A DNA stretch of 50,669 nucleotides from an uncultured Bacteroidota bacterium (GCA_902825795.1 CADECG010000006.1:1-50669); one strand, 5' to 3'; positions 1 through 9,509 are shown, counted from the stretch's first letter. The notes: generated by a model from the sequence alone, not told the origin. A program made the numbers and translations.

Positions 1-203
1 GCGGCGACAAGCTTGTAACGCGCATTGTTGGCTTCGTAGGCAAGGAAGCCGACCTGGATGATCTGGGGCGCACGCTGAAAAGCAAATGTGGCGTGGGCGG
101 CAACACCAAGGATGGTGTGATACTGCTGCAAGGCGATCACCGTGACAAGGTGCTGGCCTATTTGCTGGAGAAGGGCATGAAAGCCAAGAAGGCGGGCGGC
201 TGA
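1..203 (+). CDS. SUI1/eIF1-like translation factor, C-terminal part
   Basis: Only the 3' end is present; the frame is open from base 3 to the TGA at 201-203, giving about 66 residues. The visible part, including [25 protein letters not shown] and a Lys-rich tail, matches the C-terminal half of bacterial SUI1/YciH proteins, which resemble eukaryotic eIF1 and are thought to act on start-codon selection at the ribosome. The KxxCGxGG segment followed by the GDHRDKV helix is the family signature. It lies 6 bases before the next gene in the same direction, so the two are probably cotranscribed. The start lies outside the window. Confidence 0.85.
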   Translation, partial: GDKLVTRIVGFVGKEADLDDLGRTLKSKCGVGGNTKDGVILLQGDHRDKVLAYLLEKGMKAKKAGG

Positions 204-209
204 TCCATC

Positions 210-719
210 ATGCCGAAGAAGAAGTCATCATCGGAGGTCCATCGCTTCACTGCTACCATCGTGCGCGGCGAAGGCAAGGGCGCGTGGAGTTGGATCGAAT
301 TCCCGCACGATGTGCACGCGCTCTTCGGCACGCGTGCGTCCGTGCGTATCAAGGGCACCATGAACGGCCTCCCCATCGACCGTGCGTTGATCCCGACCAA
401 GAGCGGATACCACGTGATCATTGTGAGCAACGGATTGCGCAAGAGCCACAAGCTGAAGGACGGCGTACCGGTGAAGGTGGAAGTATGGCGCAACGAGAAC
501 CAGGACGAAGTGAACGTTCCGGAGGAACTACAGGAAACCCTCGACTTCATGGACGACCTGAACGTCGCGTGGAAAAAGCTGCGCCCCGGCGTGCAGCGCG
601 GCATCTGCCACTGGATCAGCAGTGGCAAAACGATCGAGACCAAGGCAAAACGCGTGGCCGAGGTACTGCGCCGGTTCGAGACCGGTCACGAGTGGTTCAG
701 AAAGACGAAGGAGAAGTAA
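210..719 (+). CDS. DUF1905/YdeI-OmpD-associated family protein
   Basis: The 169-residue cytoplasmic protein has two parts. Residues about 10-95 (FTATIVRGEGKGAWSWIEFP through VKVEVW) form a DUF1905-type beta-barrel. Residues about 108-165 (VPEELQETLDFMDDLNVAWK through RRFETGHEW) match the YdeI/OmpD-associated C-terminal helical domain. Members of this group are poorly understood; some are linked to peptide or bacteriocin tolerance, but the biochemical role is unknown. The ATG at 210 follows the upstream SUI1-like stop by 6 bases. The gene converges on the leftward gene ending at 737. Family assignment is from pattern memory; function is not assigned. Confidence 0.8.
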   Translation: MPKKKSSSEVHRFTATIVRGEGKGAWSWIEFPHDVHALFGTRASVRIKGTMNGLPIDRALIPTKSGYHVIIVSNGLRKSHKLKDGVPVKVEVWRNENQDEVNVPEELQETLDFMDDLNVAWKKLRPGVQRGICHWISSGKTIETKAKRVAEVLRRFETGHEWFRKTKEK

Positions 720-736
720 CCGCCGAATGCGCGGAA

Positions 737-2365
737 CTACTTGTCCTCTTTCAGGTACACGCGAACCAGGATGTCCTCCTTCCCTTTCTTGTACGCTTCC
801 ATCAGGAACTCGGTGGCGCTGACATCCACCACGCGGTTGATGCCGACCTGGTAGAGTTCCATCCCTTTCACATCGCGCGTGTCGAGGATGCTGGTTTTGG
901 TAACCGCGCCTGAACCGATATCCAGTTTGTAGCCTGTGAGGAAACCGCCTTGTCCGTCGGAGTGGGCTTTGGGCACTTCGTTCACGCCCAGATCCATGTT
1001 CTCTACGTGATCCATAAAGAGCAGGAACATGTGCGTTGGGCTTTCGAAATAGGAGAATGAGCAGCCACCCGGAGGCCGCAACGTGATCTGGCGCTTGGGA
1101 AGCTTCTTCATCCACTTCAGCACACCGTCGCTGCTGATGCTCGTTACCAGCATGTTGTCGTAGTGATAGGTGTAATACGCCGACCTGTTCTGCGAGGCGC
1201 TGTGGTAAACGGCGTAGTACTGCTCACCGACGAGCACCATTCCACCATCGGGTTCTACCAGCACCATGGACATATCCAAGTTGGGCATACCCACCTCGGC
1301 GGTGCCTTCGGCTTCCTTCTTCGCGTTCTTCTTCTGCGCACGTTCGGAGATGTACTCGTTGATGAGGTCCAACGGGATGTCGTGCCGTTTCACATGGCCG
1401 ATGGCACCGCTCTTCTCCACCGAGAAGGTGAATAGGCCTTCCGCACCGGTCGATTTCTTCTCGGTACGGAAGTACCCGGCGCAAAGCATCTTGTTATCGG
1501 CCCCTTCGAACAAGCTGATGTCGCTGATGTACATGGTACCAAGGTCGATCGGGGTTACGTCGATCTCGGTCGTTGCCGCCCCGAAACGGAAGAGTTCGAT
1601 ATGGCTCGGCATTTCCTCGCCACGCGCCAATTCCTTGGGGTCCTTCTCGCGCACAGTGGCCAGCACGTAACCGTTCCCGGCCGCGTCCACCTCGGCATCC
1701 AGGTTATCCATACGCTCTTCGGTGTAGGGCATGGTGTACTCGCGACGCCACACCTCGGCCACGTCCTTGTCGAACACCACCACGCCGATCACATCCTTGT
1801 TCTTGGAGTCATCCTTTTCCTCCGGCTTCTTGCGGTACTTCACCATCAGGTGCTCGTCGCCGTAAGACACATTGAAGGCGAATTTGTCGGTCACAGCGGC
1901 GGTGTACCAACCTTGGCTTACGAGCGATCCGGCGAGTTTGCCGTTCACTTTAATGATGGAACGGCCCTTGTCCTTGAACCCGCAGTTCTGCGTGTCCACT
2001 TCACGCACCCATAGTTCCTCGGTCTTGGTGGCTTTGTCCCAGGTGGAATAGAACACGTACACGCGATCGTTGAACACCATGGTGTGCTCCAACATGCTGC
2101 CCTTGGGAAAATCGCGCACTTCCTTCATGCACGTTTGCGTCAGCGTCTCGCCGCTGAGCTTTTGCACGAAGTAGTAATCCTGATCCACCTTCAATGCGAT
2201 CACTCCGTCGCTCACCCTGAAGTACTCCTTCACAGGAGCGTCGATAACGGTGTACGGCTTCCCGAGTTCGTACTTGAAATCCTTGGTCACTTCGATCTGT
2301 GCAACGGATACAATGGGGTGAACGGCCAGGAACAGTGCGATCGAGGAGAAAAGCGGCTTCAACAT
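737..2365 (-). CDS. Secreted protein of unknown family
   Basis: A 542-residue protein starting at the ATG at 2365, chosen because it places a clean signal peptide (MLKPLFSSIALFLAVHPIVS, then VAQ) at the N-terminus; an upstream in-frame ATG would add a charged extension. The mature part is rich in beta-strand-like segments, consistent with a propeller-like fold, and has a charged stretch near residues 335-350 (ERAQKKNAKKEAE). It lacks a T9SS sorting domain at its C-terminus, so it is probably periplasmic or surface-associated. I do not recognise a family. On the leftward strand a TATTCG-containing sequence lies just upstream of the start, a weak promoter candidate. Confidence 0.7.
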   Translation of the reverse strand: MLKPLFSSIALFLAVHPIVSVAQIEVTKDFKYELGKPYTVIDAPVKEYFRVSDGVIALKVDQDYYFVQKLSGETLTQTCMKEVRDFPKGSMLEHTMVFNDRVYVFYSTWDKATKTEELWVREVDTQNCGFKDKGRSIIKVNGKLAGSLVSQGWYTAAVTDKFAFNVSYGDEHLMVKYRKKPEEKDDSKNKDVIGVVVFDKDVAEVWRREYTMPYTEERMDNLDAEVDAAGNGYVLATVREKDPKELARGEEMPSHIELFRFGAATTEIDVTPIDLGTMYISDISLFEGADNKMLCAGYFRTEKKSTGAEGLFTFSVEKSGAIGHVKRHDIPLDLINEYISERAQKKNAKKEAEGTAEVGMPNLDMSMVLVEPDGGMVLVGEQYYAVYHSASQNRSAYYTYHYDNMLVTSISSDGVLKWMKKLPKRQITLRPPGGCSFSYFESPTHMFLLFMDHVENMDLGVNEVPKAHSDGQGGFLTGYKLDIGSGAVTKTSILDTRDVKGMELYQVGINRVVDVSATEFLMEAYKKGKEDILVRVYLKEDK

Positions 2366-2478
2366 AGGGGGCGATTTGGGGCGACGAATATGGCAGATCA
2401 TTCCCGCCGCCGGCCTTCTGACCTGTCGCGATACCGATAGTGGCCGCCGAACGCCTGCGTGCCGGAACGTTCAAGCCC

Positions 2479-2486
2479 TACTTTGC
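2479..2486 (+). promoter_or_regulatory. Bacteroidota-type -7 promoter box (variant)
   Basis: TACTTTGC lies 19 bases before the ATG at 2506 and is followed by ACGCCC. It is a near match to TAnnTTnG and occurs at the same spacing as the other boxes in this window. Confidence 0.45.
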
Positions 2487-2505
2487 ACGCCCTTGTAAAA
2501 CCAAC

Positions 2506-4344
2506 ATGTTGCGCCACACCTCCGCATCCCTTGCGATCGTTGCCCTTGCCACGGTTGCCCATGCCCAGCAGTTCCACGGCACTACCACCGTGAACCAACT
2601 CGGCCAGTCCGTAACCGTTTCGCTGCCAGCCGGATTTTTCAAAACCCCGCCTGCCCGCGAATGGCCCACGGTGGATGACGCTGCAACCCCGGCGCGCGAG
2701 CGCAAGAAGCAGCGCAACGACTTCAACCACAATCCGGTGCTCAACGAGGCTGCACTCTTGGAAGCTGATGGCGCCCTGCAAACGGCTTATCCGAAGGGAG
2801 CTGGGCGTGCACCGATCGTCAACTTCAATGGGCAGAACGGCAGTGGTGCACCGCCGGACCCGACAGGCGCCGCAGGACCGAACCACTATGTGCAAGGCGT
2901 TAACGTCAGCTACAAGGTCTACTCGAAAACGGGCTCCAGCCTGAGCGGCTCTCTTGCGCTGAGCACCTTGTGGCCGGGCAGCCAGGATGCCGGCGACCCG
3001 ATCGTGTTGTACGATCGCCATGCTGACCGCTGGTTCATCAGCCAGTTCAACTTCAGCCCGAACCGCATGCTGATCGCGGTGAGCGAAACGGGCGATCCGC
3101 TGGGCGCCTACTACACCTATTCCTACACCTTCAGCCAATTCCCCGACTATCCGAAATTCAGTGTGTGGTGGGATGGGTACTACTTCACCAGCAACAGCAA
3201 CAAGACCGCTGTGGTGTTCGACCGCACCAAAATGCTGGCGGGCGACCCCACGGCCCAGATGGTGGCCCTTACCGCCCCGAACAACGGCAGCAACTTCTTC
3301 ACGAGCGTATTGCCCGCCGATGCCGACGGTCCGTTGCCCCCGAACGGAACACCATGCTACTTCTTCAACTTGGAGGACAACGCATGGGGCAATCCCGCTG
3401 ACCAGATCCGTGTGTATGAAATGACCACCGATTGGGTTACGCCGGGCAACACCTCAGTGGTGAGTTCCCAGACCATCCCAACAGCAGCGTTCAACACGGC
3501 CTTGGGCAGTGGCTTCGACAACATTGCACAGCCCGGCACCACGCAGAAGCTCGATGCCGTGAGCGAGATCTTCTACTTCCGTGCGCAACACACCCGCTGG
3601 ACCGGGTACAACAGTGTTGTGCTCTGCCATGTGGTGGATGCTGGCGGAGATCATGCAGCAGTGCGTTGGTACGAACTGCGCGATGCGGATGATGGCAACT
3701 GGACCATTCACCAACAAGGCACCTTCAACCCCGATGAAGGCAACCGCTGGATGGCCAGCATCGCCATGGATGAGTACGGCGGCATCGGTTTGGGCTACAG
3801 CTGCAATTATCCTGACAGCACCATTCATGCAGGATTGCGCTACACGGGGCGCCAAGCAGGCGACCCATTGGGACAAATGACGATCAGCGAACAGGTCGCC
3901 GTTGCGGGTACCGCCGCTCAAACCGGACTGAACCGCTATGGCGACTACGCGCACATGAGCCTCGACCCCGACGGCAGCACGTTCTGGTTCACAGGTGAGT
4001 GGCTGTCAGCGGGTGGCAATTCGCGCACGCGCATATTCTCGTTCGATATCGCCACGAGCATCGGCATTGAGGAGAATACCTCGGAAGTGGCTGTCGCCGA
4101 TCTGCAGGTGATCCAGGCGAACGGTTCGCTCAATGTGTCACTCACGGGACTACGTTCCGATGATGAACTGCGTTTCTCTGTGATCGGACTGGATGGCAAA
4201 GAGATCCTGGCCAGCACGGCCCAGCCCTTGGGCAAACAATGGAACAGCACAATTGATGTGCGAAGCCTCAGCAGCGGCGTGTACTTCGTTCGCCTTGGCA
4301 AGTCGGGGTTCCAGAAGGTCGAACGCATTGTGATCGCGAAATGA
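2506..4344 (+). CDS. T9SS-secreted protein with C-terminal type A sorting domain
   Basis: The 612-residue protein begins with a signal peptide (MLRHTSASLAIVALATVAHA, cleaved before QQF). The large middle region (about residues 90-520) carries GAPPDPTGAAGPNHYVQGVN and many aromatic/Gly motifs, and is typical of uncharacterised, beta-propeller-like secreted Bacteroidota proteins. The final about 80 residues (from about VADLQVIQANGSL to SGVYFVRL and VERIVIAK) form a Por/T9SS type A sorting domain, directing export across the outer membrane by T9SS and usually anchoring to the surface. The ATG at 2506 is preferred because it follows the promoter box by 19 bases. The stop overlaps the next gene by 4 bases. 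Confidence 0.85.
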   Translation: MLRHTSASLAIVALATVAHAQQFHGTTTVNQLGQSVTVSLPAGFFKTPPAREWPTVDDAATPARERKKQRNDFNHNPVLNEAALLEADGALQTAYPKGAGRAPIVNFNGQNGSGAPPDPTGAAGPNHYVQGVNVSYKVYSKTGSSLSGSLALSTLWPGSQDAGDPIVLYDRHADRWFISQFNFSPNRMLIAVSETGDPLGAYYTYSYTFSQFPDYPKFSVWWDGYYFTSNSNKTAVVFDRTKMLAGDPTAQMVALTAPNNGSNFFTSVLPADADGPLPPNGTPCYFFNLEDNAWGNPADQIRVYEMTTDWVTPGNTSVVSSQTIPTAAFNTALGSGFDNIAQPGTTQKLDAVSEIFYFRAQHTRWTGYNSVVLCHVVDAGGDHAAVRWYELRDADDGNWTIHQQGTFNPDEGNRWMASIAMDEYGGIGLGYSCNYPDSTIHAGLRYTGRQAGDPLGQMTISEQVAVAGTAAQTGLNRYGDYAHMSLDPDGSTFWFTGEWLSAGGNSRTRIFSFDIATSIGIEENTSEVAVADLQVIQANGSLNVSLTGLRSDDELRFSVIGLDGKEILASTAQPLGKQWNSTIDVRSLSSGVYFVRLGKSGFQKVERIVIAK

Positions 4345-4691
4345 AGAGTGCAATCCTCCTGTTCGCTGGCGCACTTTTATTCCTGAGCGCGTGCACCTGC
4401 AAGAAACCGGCAACGGAAGCCGAAGCGCCTGCGCCACATGCTCCCGCTTCCTCGGGCGCTGCTCGCAGCACCGGCGTTCTCACTACCGCACATACCAGCC
4501 ATGGCTGCCCATATTTGGTGGAAGCCGATGTCGACGGCGCGAAAGTGTTGTTGATCCCCATCGGGCTGGATGAGAAGTACCTCAAGGACGGCACCAAGCT
4601 CTCGTTCACCTACCGGCCATCGCGCGCCAGCAGTGGCGAGTGCCACGAAGGACAACCGGCGATCCTTGAAGAGGTGAGCGTGGTGCCGTAG
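4341..4691 (+). CDS. Small lipoprotein, unknown function
   Basis: The 116-residue product starts with a lipoprotein signal (ILLFAGALLFLSAC); Cys18 in LSAC is the predicted lipidation site. An Ala/Pro/Glu-rich linker follows, then a compact domain (about residues 50-116) with GCPYLVEADVDGAKVLLIPI and SFTYRPSRASSGECHEG. Two Cys residues in that domain could pair. Its ATG overlaps the stop of the upstream T9SS cargo gene (ATGA), so translation is probably coupled. It resembles other small Bacteroidota lipoproteins of unknown function; the fold is not recognised. Confidence 0.75.
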   Translation: MKSAILLFAGALLFLSACTCKKPATEAEAPAPHAPASSGAARSTGVLTTAHTSHGCPYLVEADVDGAKVLLIPIGLDEKYLKDGTKLSFTYRPSRASSGECHEGQPAILEEVSVVP

Positions 4692-4698
4692 CAGTGCG

Positions 4699-5544
4699 CT
4701 ACTGAACAGTCACGGCGCTCCGCACCAGTCCTGCGTCCGTGGTGATGCGTGCGAAGTAGGTTCCACTGGCCAAGCCTTGCCACGCAAGTTGCACGTATCC
4801 GGTTGAGATATTGGTTTGCACCGCTACCTCGCGACCGCTGGCATCGAGCAATACAACGCTACGCGCACCCGGAACCGGGATCGTCACAGCATCGGTAGCA
4901 GGGCACGGATAGGCTGGCGCTGGGCTATCGGCGACAGCACTGGCGATCCCATTGCTCTCAGCAGGACCTGCGAATGCGATACGGCGTAGGGAGATCTCGT
5001 TACCACCGTGCAGCGTCTGCACGTTCATCTCCACTTTGCTCACGCCGTTCACCGCCAACGTGAGGTCGGAACTGTAAGCTGTAAGGTCACCGACAGTCGC
5101 GATGGGGACCACTGCGTTCCACGTAGCAAGCACACTGTTATTGACATCGAAGAACGTCATCTCCACTTGGTTGATGGAGTGGTCCAGCTCGATGGTGAAA
5201 TAGGCATTCCACACGTACAGGTGCGAAATGCTGACCGGCTGCGGAAAGTTGAACGTGAGCGTGCCCGCCGCCAAACCGAACTGCGAGATGTAGCCGATGC
5301 CGGCCGATGTGAATTGCGTGGTGGTCTCGTATGGGAACGTCGTGGTGCTGTCCGTGGCCGCGGTGATGCCGAGGTTCAGGTTCGATACGGTAGCCGTGGC
5401 GTTGAACTCGCCGATAGTGGTGGTAACGCTCGAAGGCACCCGCGTTGCCAATTGGGCGTTGGCGGGAGCCGCGGTCAATAGCGCAACGACGCTGGTGACA
5501 GCAACAAGGACGAACGACGATACGCGAGTGGAGAGTTGTGCCAT
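4699..5544 (-). CDS. T9SS-secreted protein with type A sorting domain
   Basis: A 281-residue protein with a signal peptide (MAQLSTRVSSFVLVAVTSVV through APANA, then QLAT). The body (residues 30-190) is Thr/Ser-rich and probably all-beta (PVSISHLYVWNAYFTIELDH), resembling a carbohydrate- or ligand-binding jelly roll, but I cannot name the family. The last about 75 residues (VLLDASGREVAVQ, LASGTYFARITTD, SAVTVQ) are a T9SS sorting domain. The start at 5544 is chosen over an upstream ATG because it heads the signal peptide. It converges with the small lipoprotein gene and diverges from the FAD oxidoreductase. CACTTTCG about 40 bases upstream is a weak promoter candidate. Confidence 0.85.
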   Translation of the reverse strand: MAQLSTRVSSFVLVAVTSVVALLTAAPANAQLATRVPSSVTTTIGEFNATATVSNLNLGITAATDSTTTFPYETTTQFTSAGIGYISQFGLAAGTLTFNFPQPVSISHLYVWNAYFTIELDHSINQVEMTFFDVNNSVLATWNAVVPIATVGDLTAYSSDLTLAVNGVSKVEMNVQTLHGGNEISLRRIAFAGPAESNGIASAVADSPAPAYPCPATDAVTIPVPGARSVVLLDASGREVAVQTNISTGYVQLAWQGLASGTYFARITTDAGLVRSAVTVQ

Positions 5545-5624
5545 AGGTTCTGGTTTGGATATTTCAGGATGCGGAATACCGAAAGTGCTCAAAGCTGCAC
5601 AATGTGACCGGTTCAGCGGGCATC

Positions 5625-5632
5625 TACCTTGC
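5625..5632 (+). promoter_or_regulatory. -7 promoter box variant
   Basis: TACCTTGC lies 26 bases before the ATG at 5659 and is followed by a C-rich stretch. It supports starting the FAD enzyme at 5659 rather than at the in-frame ATG at 5629, which would lie inside the promoter. Confidence 0.4.
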
Positions 5633-5658
5633 CCACCATCTTTCCGCGCCTTCGATCC

Positions 5659-7359
5659 ATGTCACCGAGCACCCTCCGCAGCAACTACGATGTGGTAGTG
5701 ATCGGCGCCGGCATGGGTGGGCTCACTGCCGCCGCACTGCTGTCCCGGGCGGGGCTATCGGTGTGCGTGCTGGAAATGGATGCACGACCCGGCGGATACT
5801 TGGCTGGCTTCCGGCGCAAGGACTTCCGGTTCGATAGCGCGATCCATTGGTTGAACCAGTTGGGGCCGAACGGGATCGTTACCCGGGTCTTCGAAGCCAT
5901 CGGCAGCGATCATCCCACGGCAGCACCGCAAACGCGCATCAAGCGGTACAAAGGCCGCGACTTCGACTACCTGCTCACCAACAACCCCGATGAACTGAAA
6001 GCACAGCTCATCCGGGACTTTCCGGTGGATGCAGCCGGTATCGAGCGGTTCTTCCACGATGCGAAGAAGATCGGCGCCGCGTTCGACGGCATGGGAAGTT
6101 TCTTCCGCACCGAAGAGTCGATGAGCAAGCTGGGTTACGGCCTGCACATGATGAAGAAGCTGCGCTTCGCACTACCCTTCATTCCGCATTTGCGGTACAG
6201 CGGTAGCACGGGCATTACGAAAGGCCTGCGCAACTACTTCAGCGACGACCGACTGCTTCGGGTTTTCGCATCCGAGATGGATCTGCTCAGTTGCCTTGTT
6301 CCCGTGGGCTGGGCGTACTACGGCGACTACCAGATGCCGCCCATTGGCGGAAGCCAGGTTTTCCCGGAGTGGCTATGCCACGTGATCGGGAGCTACGGCA
6401 ACGAAGTGCATTACCGGTGCCGTGTTACCGAGGTGGTGGTGAAGGATGGAGCGGCCGTTGGTGTGCGGGTGGACCAGCGCGGGACGACACACGCCATAAC
6501 CTGCGACCAGGTGATCGCCGCCTGCGATGTGGAAGCGCTGTACGAACGCATGCTGCCGCCCGATGCCGTACCGACGAAGCTGAAACAGAAACTCCATGAA
6601 GCCGAACTCTATCCCAGTTCAGTAACGGTTTCCTTGGGACTTGACAAGCCTGCGCAGGAACTGGGGTTTGGTGAGGAGATGATCTTCCTGTGCGACGAGC
6701 GCGTGCCGCGCGAACTGCAATGCAGTGGCGACCCACAAGAGAGCGGCATCAGTATCCTCGCCCCTGCCCTTCGCGATCCCAGCATGGCACCGGCGGGCAT
6801 GGGCACGCTCACCATGTACATACCCGCCGAGTTCGGCATGCACGATAGCTGGCGCACCTTGGCGAATGCAAGCGGCGACCCGCAGCGGGCGGAGGAATAC
6901 GCCAAGCTGAAACAACACTATGCCGATACGTTGATCGCTCGCGTGCAGGAAGCCCTGTCTCCCGACCTGTCCAAGCACGTGGTGTATTGCGAAGTGGCGA
7001 CGCCCATCACACACTGGCGCTACACCGGCAATCGCGGCGGCAGCATCATGGGCGCGCGACCGGGCAAGAAGAATTTCCAGCTTGGCATTGCGCATTACCG
7101 CACTCCCGTGAAGCACCTCTACATCGGCGGGCACTGGGCCGAACTCGGAGGCGGTGTTCCCATTGCAACACGCGCCGGGGCCAACGCAGCGTTGTTGGTG
7201 CTGTGCGACCGCAAGCACCCCGGTGCTGCGGTGCTCTCCCGCTACATGGACGGCAAAGCAGCAGCAACGGCCCTCGACAAGTCGGGCCACTTCAAGCCGT
7301 ACAAAGCGGATTGGGTGCGGGAACTGACACCGGCTGAGAAGAAGGCAGCGCGGGGCTAA
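5659..7359 (+). CDS. FAD-dependent oxidoreductase, phytoene desaturase/carotenoid isomerase-like
   Basis: The 566-residue flavoprotein has an N-terminal dinucleotide-binding motif (VVVIGAGMGGLTAAALLSRA, residues about 13-32) followed by VLEMDARPGGY, the usual CrtI-superfamily start. The C-terminus has YIGGHWAELGGGVPIATRAG, the second FAD-contact motif, and GNRGGSIMGARPG, similar to carotenoid isomerases (CRTISO) and retinol saturases. It probably reduces, desaturates or isomerises a polyene or retinoid-like lipid at the membrane. No other carotenoid gene is nearby, so the pathway cannot be inferred from context. Length fits the CRTISO/RetSat branch better than the shorter CrtI. Family is secure, substrate is not. 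Confidence 0.85.
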   Translation: MSPSTLRSNYDVVVIGAGMGGLTAAALLSRAGLSVCVLEMDARPGGYLAGFRRKDFRFDSAIHWLNQLGPNGIVTRVFEAIGSDHPTAAPQTRIKRYKGRDFDYLLTNNPDELKAQLIRDFPVDAAGIERFFHDAKKIGAAFDGMGSFFRTEESMSKLGYGLHMMKKLRFALPFIPHLRYSGSTGITKGLRNYFSDDRLLRVFASEMDLLSCLVPVGWAYYGDYQMPPIGGSQVFPEWLCHVIGSYGNEVHYRCRVTEVVVKDGAAVGVRVDQRGTTHAITCDQVIAACDVEALYERMLPPDAVPTKLKQKLHEAELYPSSVTVSLGLDKPAQELGFGEEMIFLCDERVPRELQCSGDPQESGISILAPALRDPSMAPAGMGTLTMYIPAEFGMHDSWRTLANASGDPQRAEEYAKLKQHYADTLIARVQEALSPDLSKHVVYCEVATPITHWRYTGNRGGSIMGARPGKKNFQLGIAHYRTPVKHLYIGGHWAELGGGVPIATRAGANAALLVLCDRKHPGAAVLSRYMDGKAAATALDKSGHFKPYKADWVRELTPAEKKAARG

Positions 7360-7396
7360 TCTGGCCGCACCGCCAAGAGTGGTCATATTCGCACGC

Positions 7397-8380
7397 ATGA
7401 AATTCCGGTTCCTGTTAGTTGCCTGCATCCTTGCGGCCTCAACCACTGCGGCTCAAGAGCGTATCCTGATCGCACCCAACTGGAAAGTGGGCGATGCGCG
7501 GAACATACACGCTACCAAGCAGGTCCGCCAGACGCGAAATGATACGCTTGTGCTGGACCAAACCTTGGAATGGAAAACGCAGATCAGCGTCACAAGGAGC
7601 ACTTCGAAGGCGTTCATCGTTGAGTTGGACCATTGGGATGATACGATGTTGGAAATAGAAGGCATGCGCAAGCGCTTGGGCATTGCCGGTGTTGTGGAAA
7701 AGCCCTTGTTGCGTTACAGCGTTGACAAGGCCACCGGCGCGAGTGAACTGCAGAACTGGGAAGAAGCCAAGGCCGTTCTGGTAGAAGAGCACAGACTCCT
7801 GTCTTCGGCGGTGAAAGGACAGGGTACTGACGCAGAGACCGCCGTCGCAGAATTTATGGCCCCGATCCTGACCATGCTTTCTACCAAGGAGGCGGTTGAC
7901 GACTTCTTCTCGGAGGCGATCGATGCTATTGCGTCCGTTTATGGCAAGAGCTTGATGCAGCGGGACACCATGCGGATACACGAAGCGATGGCTATGCCCG
8001 ACCTGCAAGAATTCGGGGACTCCGTCCGGACCACAACGTTGATGACCATTAGTAGCCATGATCCAGCAAAGCAGCGACTAGTTGTAAGAAGCGAGATGGT
8101 TTTCGATATGAGCGAGATGGTCAAGGTCATGAAGGTCATGTTCACCAAGATCATGGAGGCCACTTTAGAGAAGGAAAAGGATCGTGTGTTGGCGAAAAGG
8201 AAGATCGCGGAAGCGGTCGACCAAATAGAAATGTCCAACACGAATCAAACCCTAACGACGTTGAGCACAAGGACAAGTTGGCCAATAAAAGTGGTCAGTA
8301 CCGAACGCACAACCTTCACACAACCTGGAAGCAAAGTCGTGGAAAACCAAACATTGACCGTGCTTCTTACCGAGCAGTGA
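7397..8380 (+). CDS. Secreted protein, first of two tandem paralogues
   Basis: A 327-residue protein with a signal peptide (MKFRFLLVACILAASTTAAQ). The mature protein starts with an APNWKVGDAR motif shared with the following gene, and the two align along their length, both ending near TLTTLSTRTSWPIKVV / TITTVSTRTSWPVKVV. There is a Met/Lys-rich helical segment near residues 240-275. No known domain is recognised and there is no T9SS tail. The start at 7397 is chosen because it heads the signal peptide. Codon use is slightly more AT-rich than in the downstream copy, suggesting the two copies diverged long ago. Confidence 0.75.
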   Translation: MKFRFLLVACILAASTTAAQERILIAPNWKVGDARNIHATKQVRQTRNDTLVLDQTLEWKTQISVTRSTSKAFIVELDHWDDTMLEIEGMRKRLGIAGVVEKPLLRYSVDKATGASELQNWEEAKAVLVEEHRLLSSAVKGQGTDAETAVAEFMAPILTMLSTKEAVDDFFSEAIDAIASVYGKSLMQRDTMRIHEAMAMPDLQEFGDSVRTTTLMTISSHDPAKQRLVVRSEMVFDMSEMVKVMKVMFTKIMEATLEKEKDRVLAKRKIAEAVDQIEMSNTNQTLTTLSTRTSWPIKVVSTERTTFTQPGSKVVENQTLTVLLTEQ

Positions 8381-8506
8381 TCTGCCTACCTCCGATTCCG
8401 ACGAGACGCTTCGTTGGACAAGTCACACCTGACTATCTCCTTGCCCTCCATACGCTTGATGTTGGATGACATGAGTTTCTGCCCCCCCTGTCCCATCTTC
8501 GCAGCC

Positions 8507-9490
8507 ATGAAGAAGCTGCTCCTTTCCGCAACCGCTCTCCTCTTCGCTTTTGGCGCACACGCCCAGAACGATCCCGTGATGCTGGCACCCAACTGGAAGG
8601 TGGGCGACGCACGCACGTTGCACATTGTGCAGAAGACCTATGAGATCGAGAACGATACGGTGACCGAGGACAGCACCGATGAACTGGATGCCCAAGTGAA
8701 GGTGACCAAGAGCAGCGCAAAAGCCTTCACCGTGGAAATGGTTTACGAGAATGTGATGCTGCGGCGCTTGACCGAGATGAACGCCGCTTTGGGCACCGCG
8801 GCCGAGCCGTGGAAGAAACTGACGCTGCGCTACGAAGTGCAAAAGGCCGATGGCAAAAGCGAACTGGTGAACTGGGAAGAGGCACAGAAATTCATGGTGA
8901 GTGCCTTCGAAGCGATCGGCGGCGCGGTGAACGAAGAGGACGCCGAAGCGGGTGCCGCGATCGCGTTGATCTTCTCCCCCATCATGCGTATGCTCGATGA
9001 TAAGGAAAGCGTGCAGGCCATGTTCGCCGACCAGATCGGTTGGCTCACGGGCGTTTATGGCAAGACGATGCTGCCGAAGGACACACTGCGCATCGTTCAG
9101 AAGGAAGCGAACCCGTTCTCGCAGAACGCGGATTCAGTAACGACCACCACATTGATGACGATCAGCAGTTATGATCTGGCGAAACAGCGCATGGTCATTC
9201 GTGCCGAGAAGCGTGTTGACGTTAGCCAGTTCATGAAGGTGATGAAGGACATGATGCGCGGGATGATCGATGCGATGGTAAAGGACGAGAAGGACAAGGT
9301 GGCCGCGAAAAAGAAAATGCAAGAGGAGATCGATGGCATGGAGATGACCATGAAGAACCAGACGATCACCACTGTGAGCACACGCACCAGTTGGCCGGTG
9401 AAGGTGGTACAGACATCGCGGGTCACGTCAAAAGCACCTGGCGAACACTCGGTGAAAACCGAGACGTGGACGATCGATGTGAAGGAGTGA
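8507..9490 (+). CDS. Secreted protein, second of two tandem paralogues
   Basis: Also exactly 327 residues, with a signal peptide MKKLLLSATALLFAFGAHAQ. It shares with the upstream gene the APNWKVGDAR segment, an ELVNWEEA/ELQNWEEA motif, the QRMVIRAE/QRLVVRSE strand and the TSWPVKVV/TSWPIKVV end. The protein is acidic with a Met/Lys-rich helix near residues 240-275. The ATG at 8507 is preferred over a longer reading frame beginning at 8414 because it starts the signal peptide. Function is unknown; the pair is best described as a tandem duplication of a periplasmic or surface protein. Confidence 0.8.
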   Translation: MKKLLLSATALLFAFGAHAQNDPVMLAPNWKVGDARTLHIVQKTYEIENDTVTEDSTDELDAQVKVTKSSAKAFTVEMVYENVMLRRLTEMNAALGTAAEPWKKLTLRYEVQKADGKSELVNWEEAQKFMVSAFEAIGGAVNEEDAEAGAAIALIFSPIMRMLDDKESVQAMFADQIGWLTGVYGKTMLPKDTLRIVQKEANPFSQNADSVTTTTLMTISSYDLAKQRMVIRAEKRVDVSQFMKVMKDMMRGMIDAMVKDEKDKVAAKKKMQEEIDGMEMTMKNQTITTVSTRTSWPVKVVQTSRVTSKAPGEHSVKTETWTIDVKE

Positions 9491-9509
9491 CGGACGTGGA
9501 CTTTCCCAC

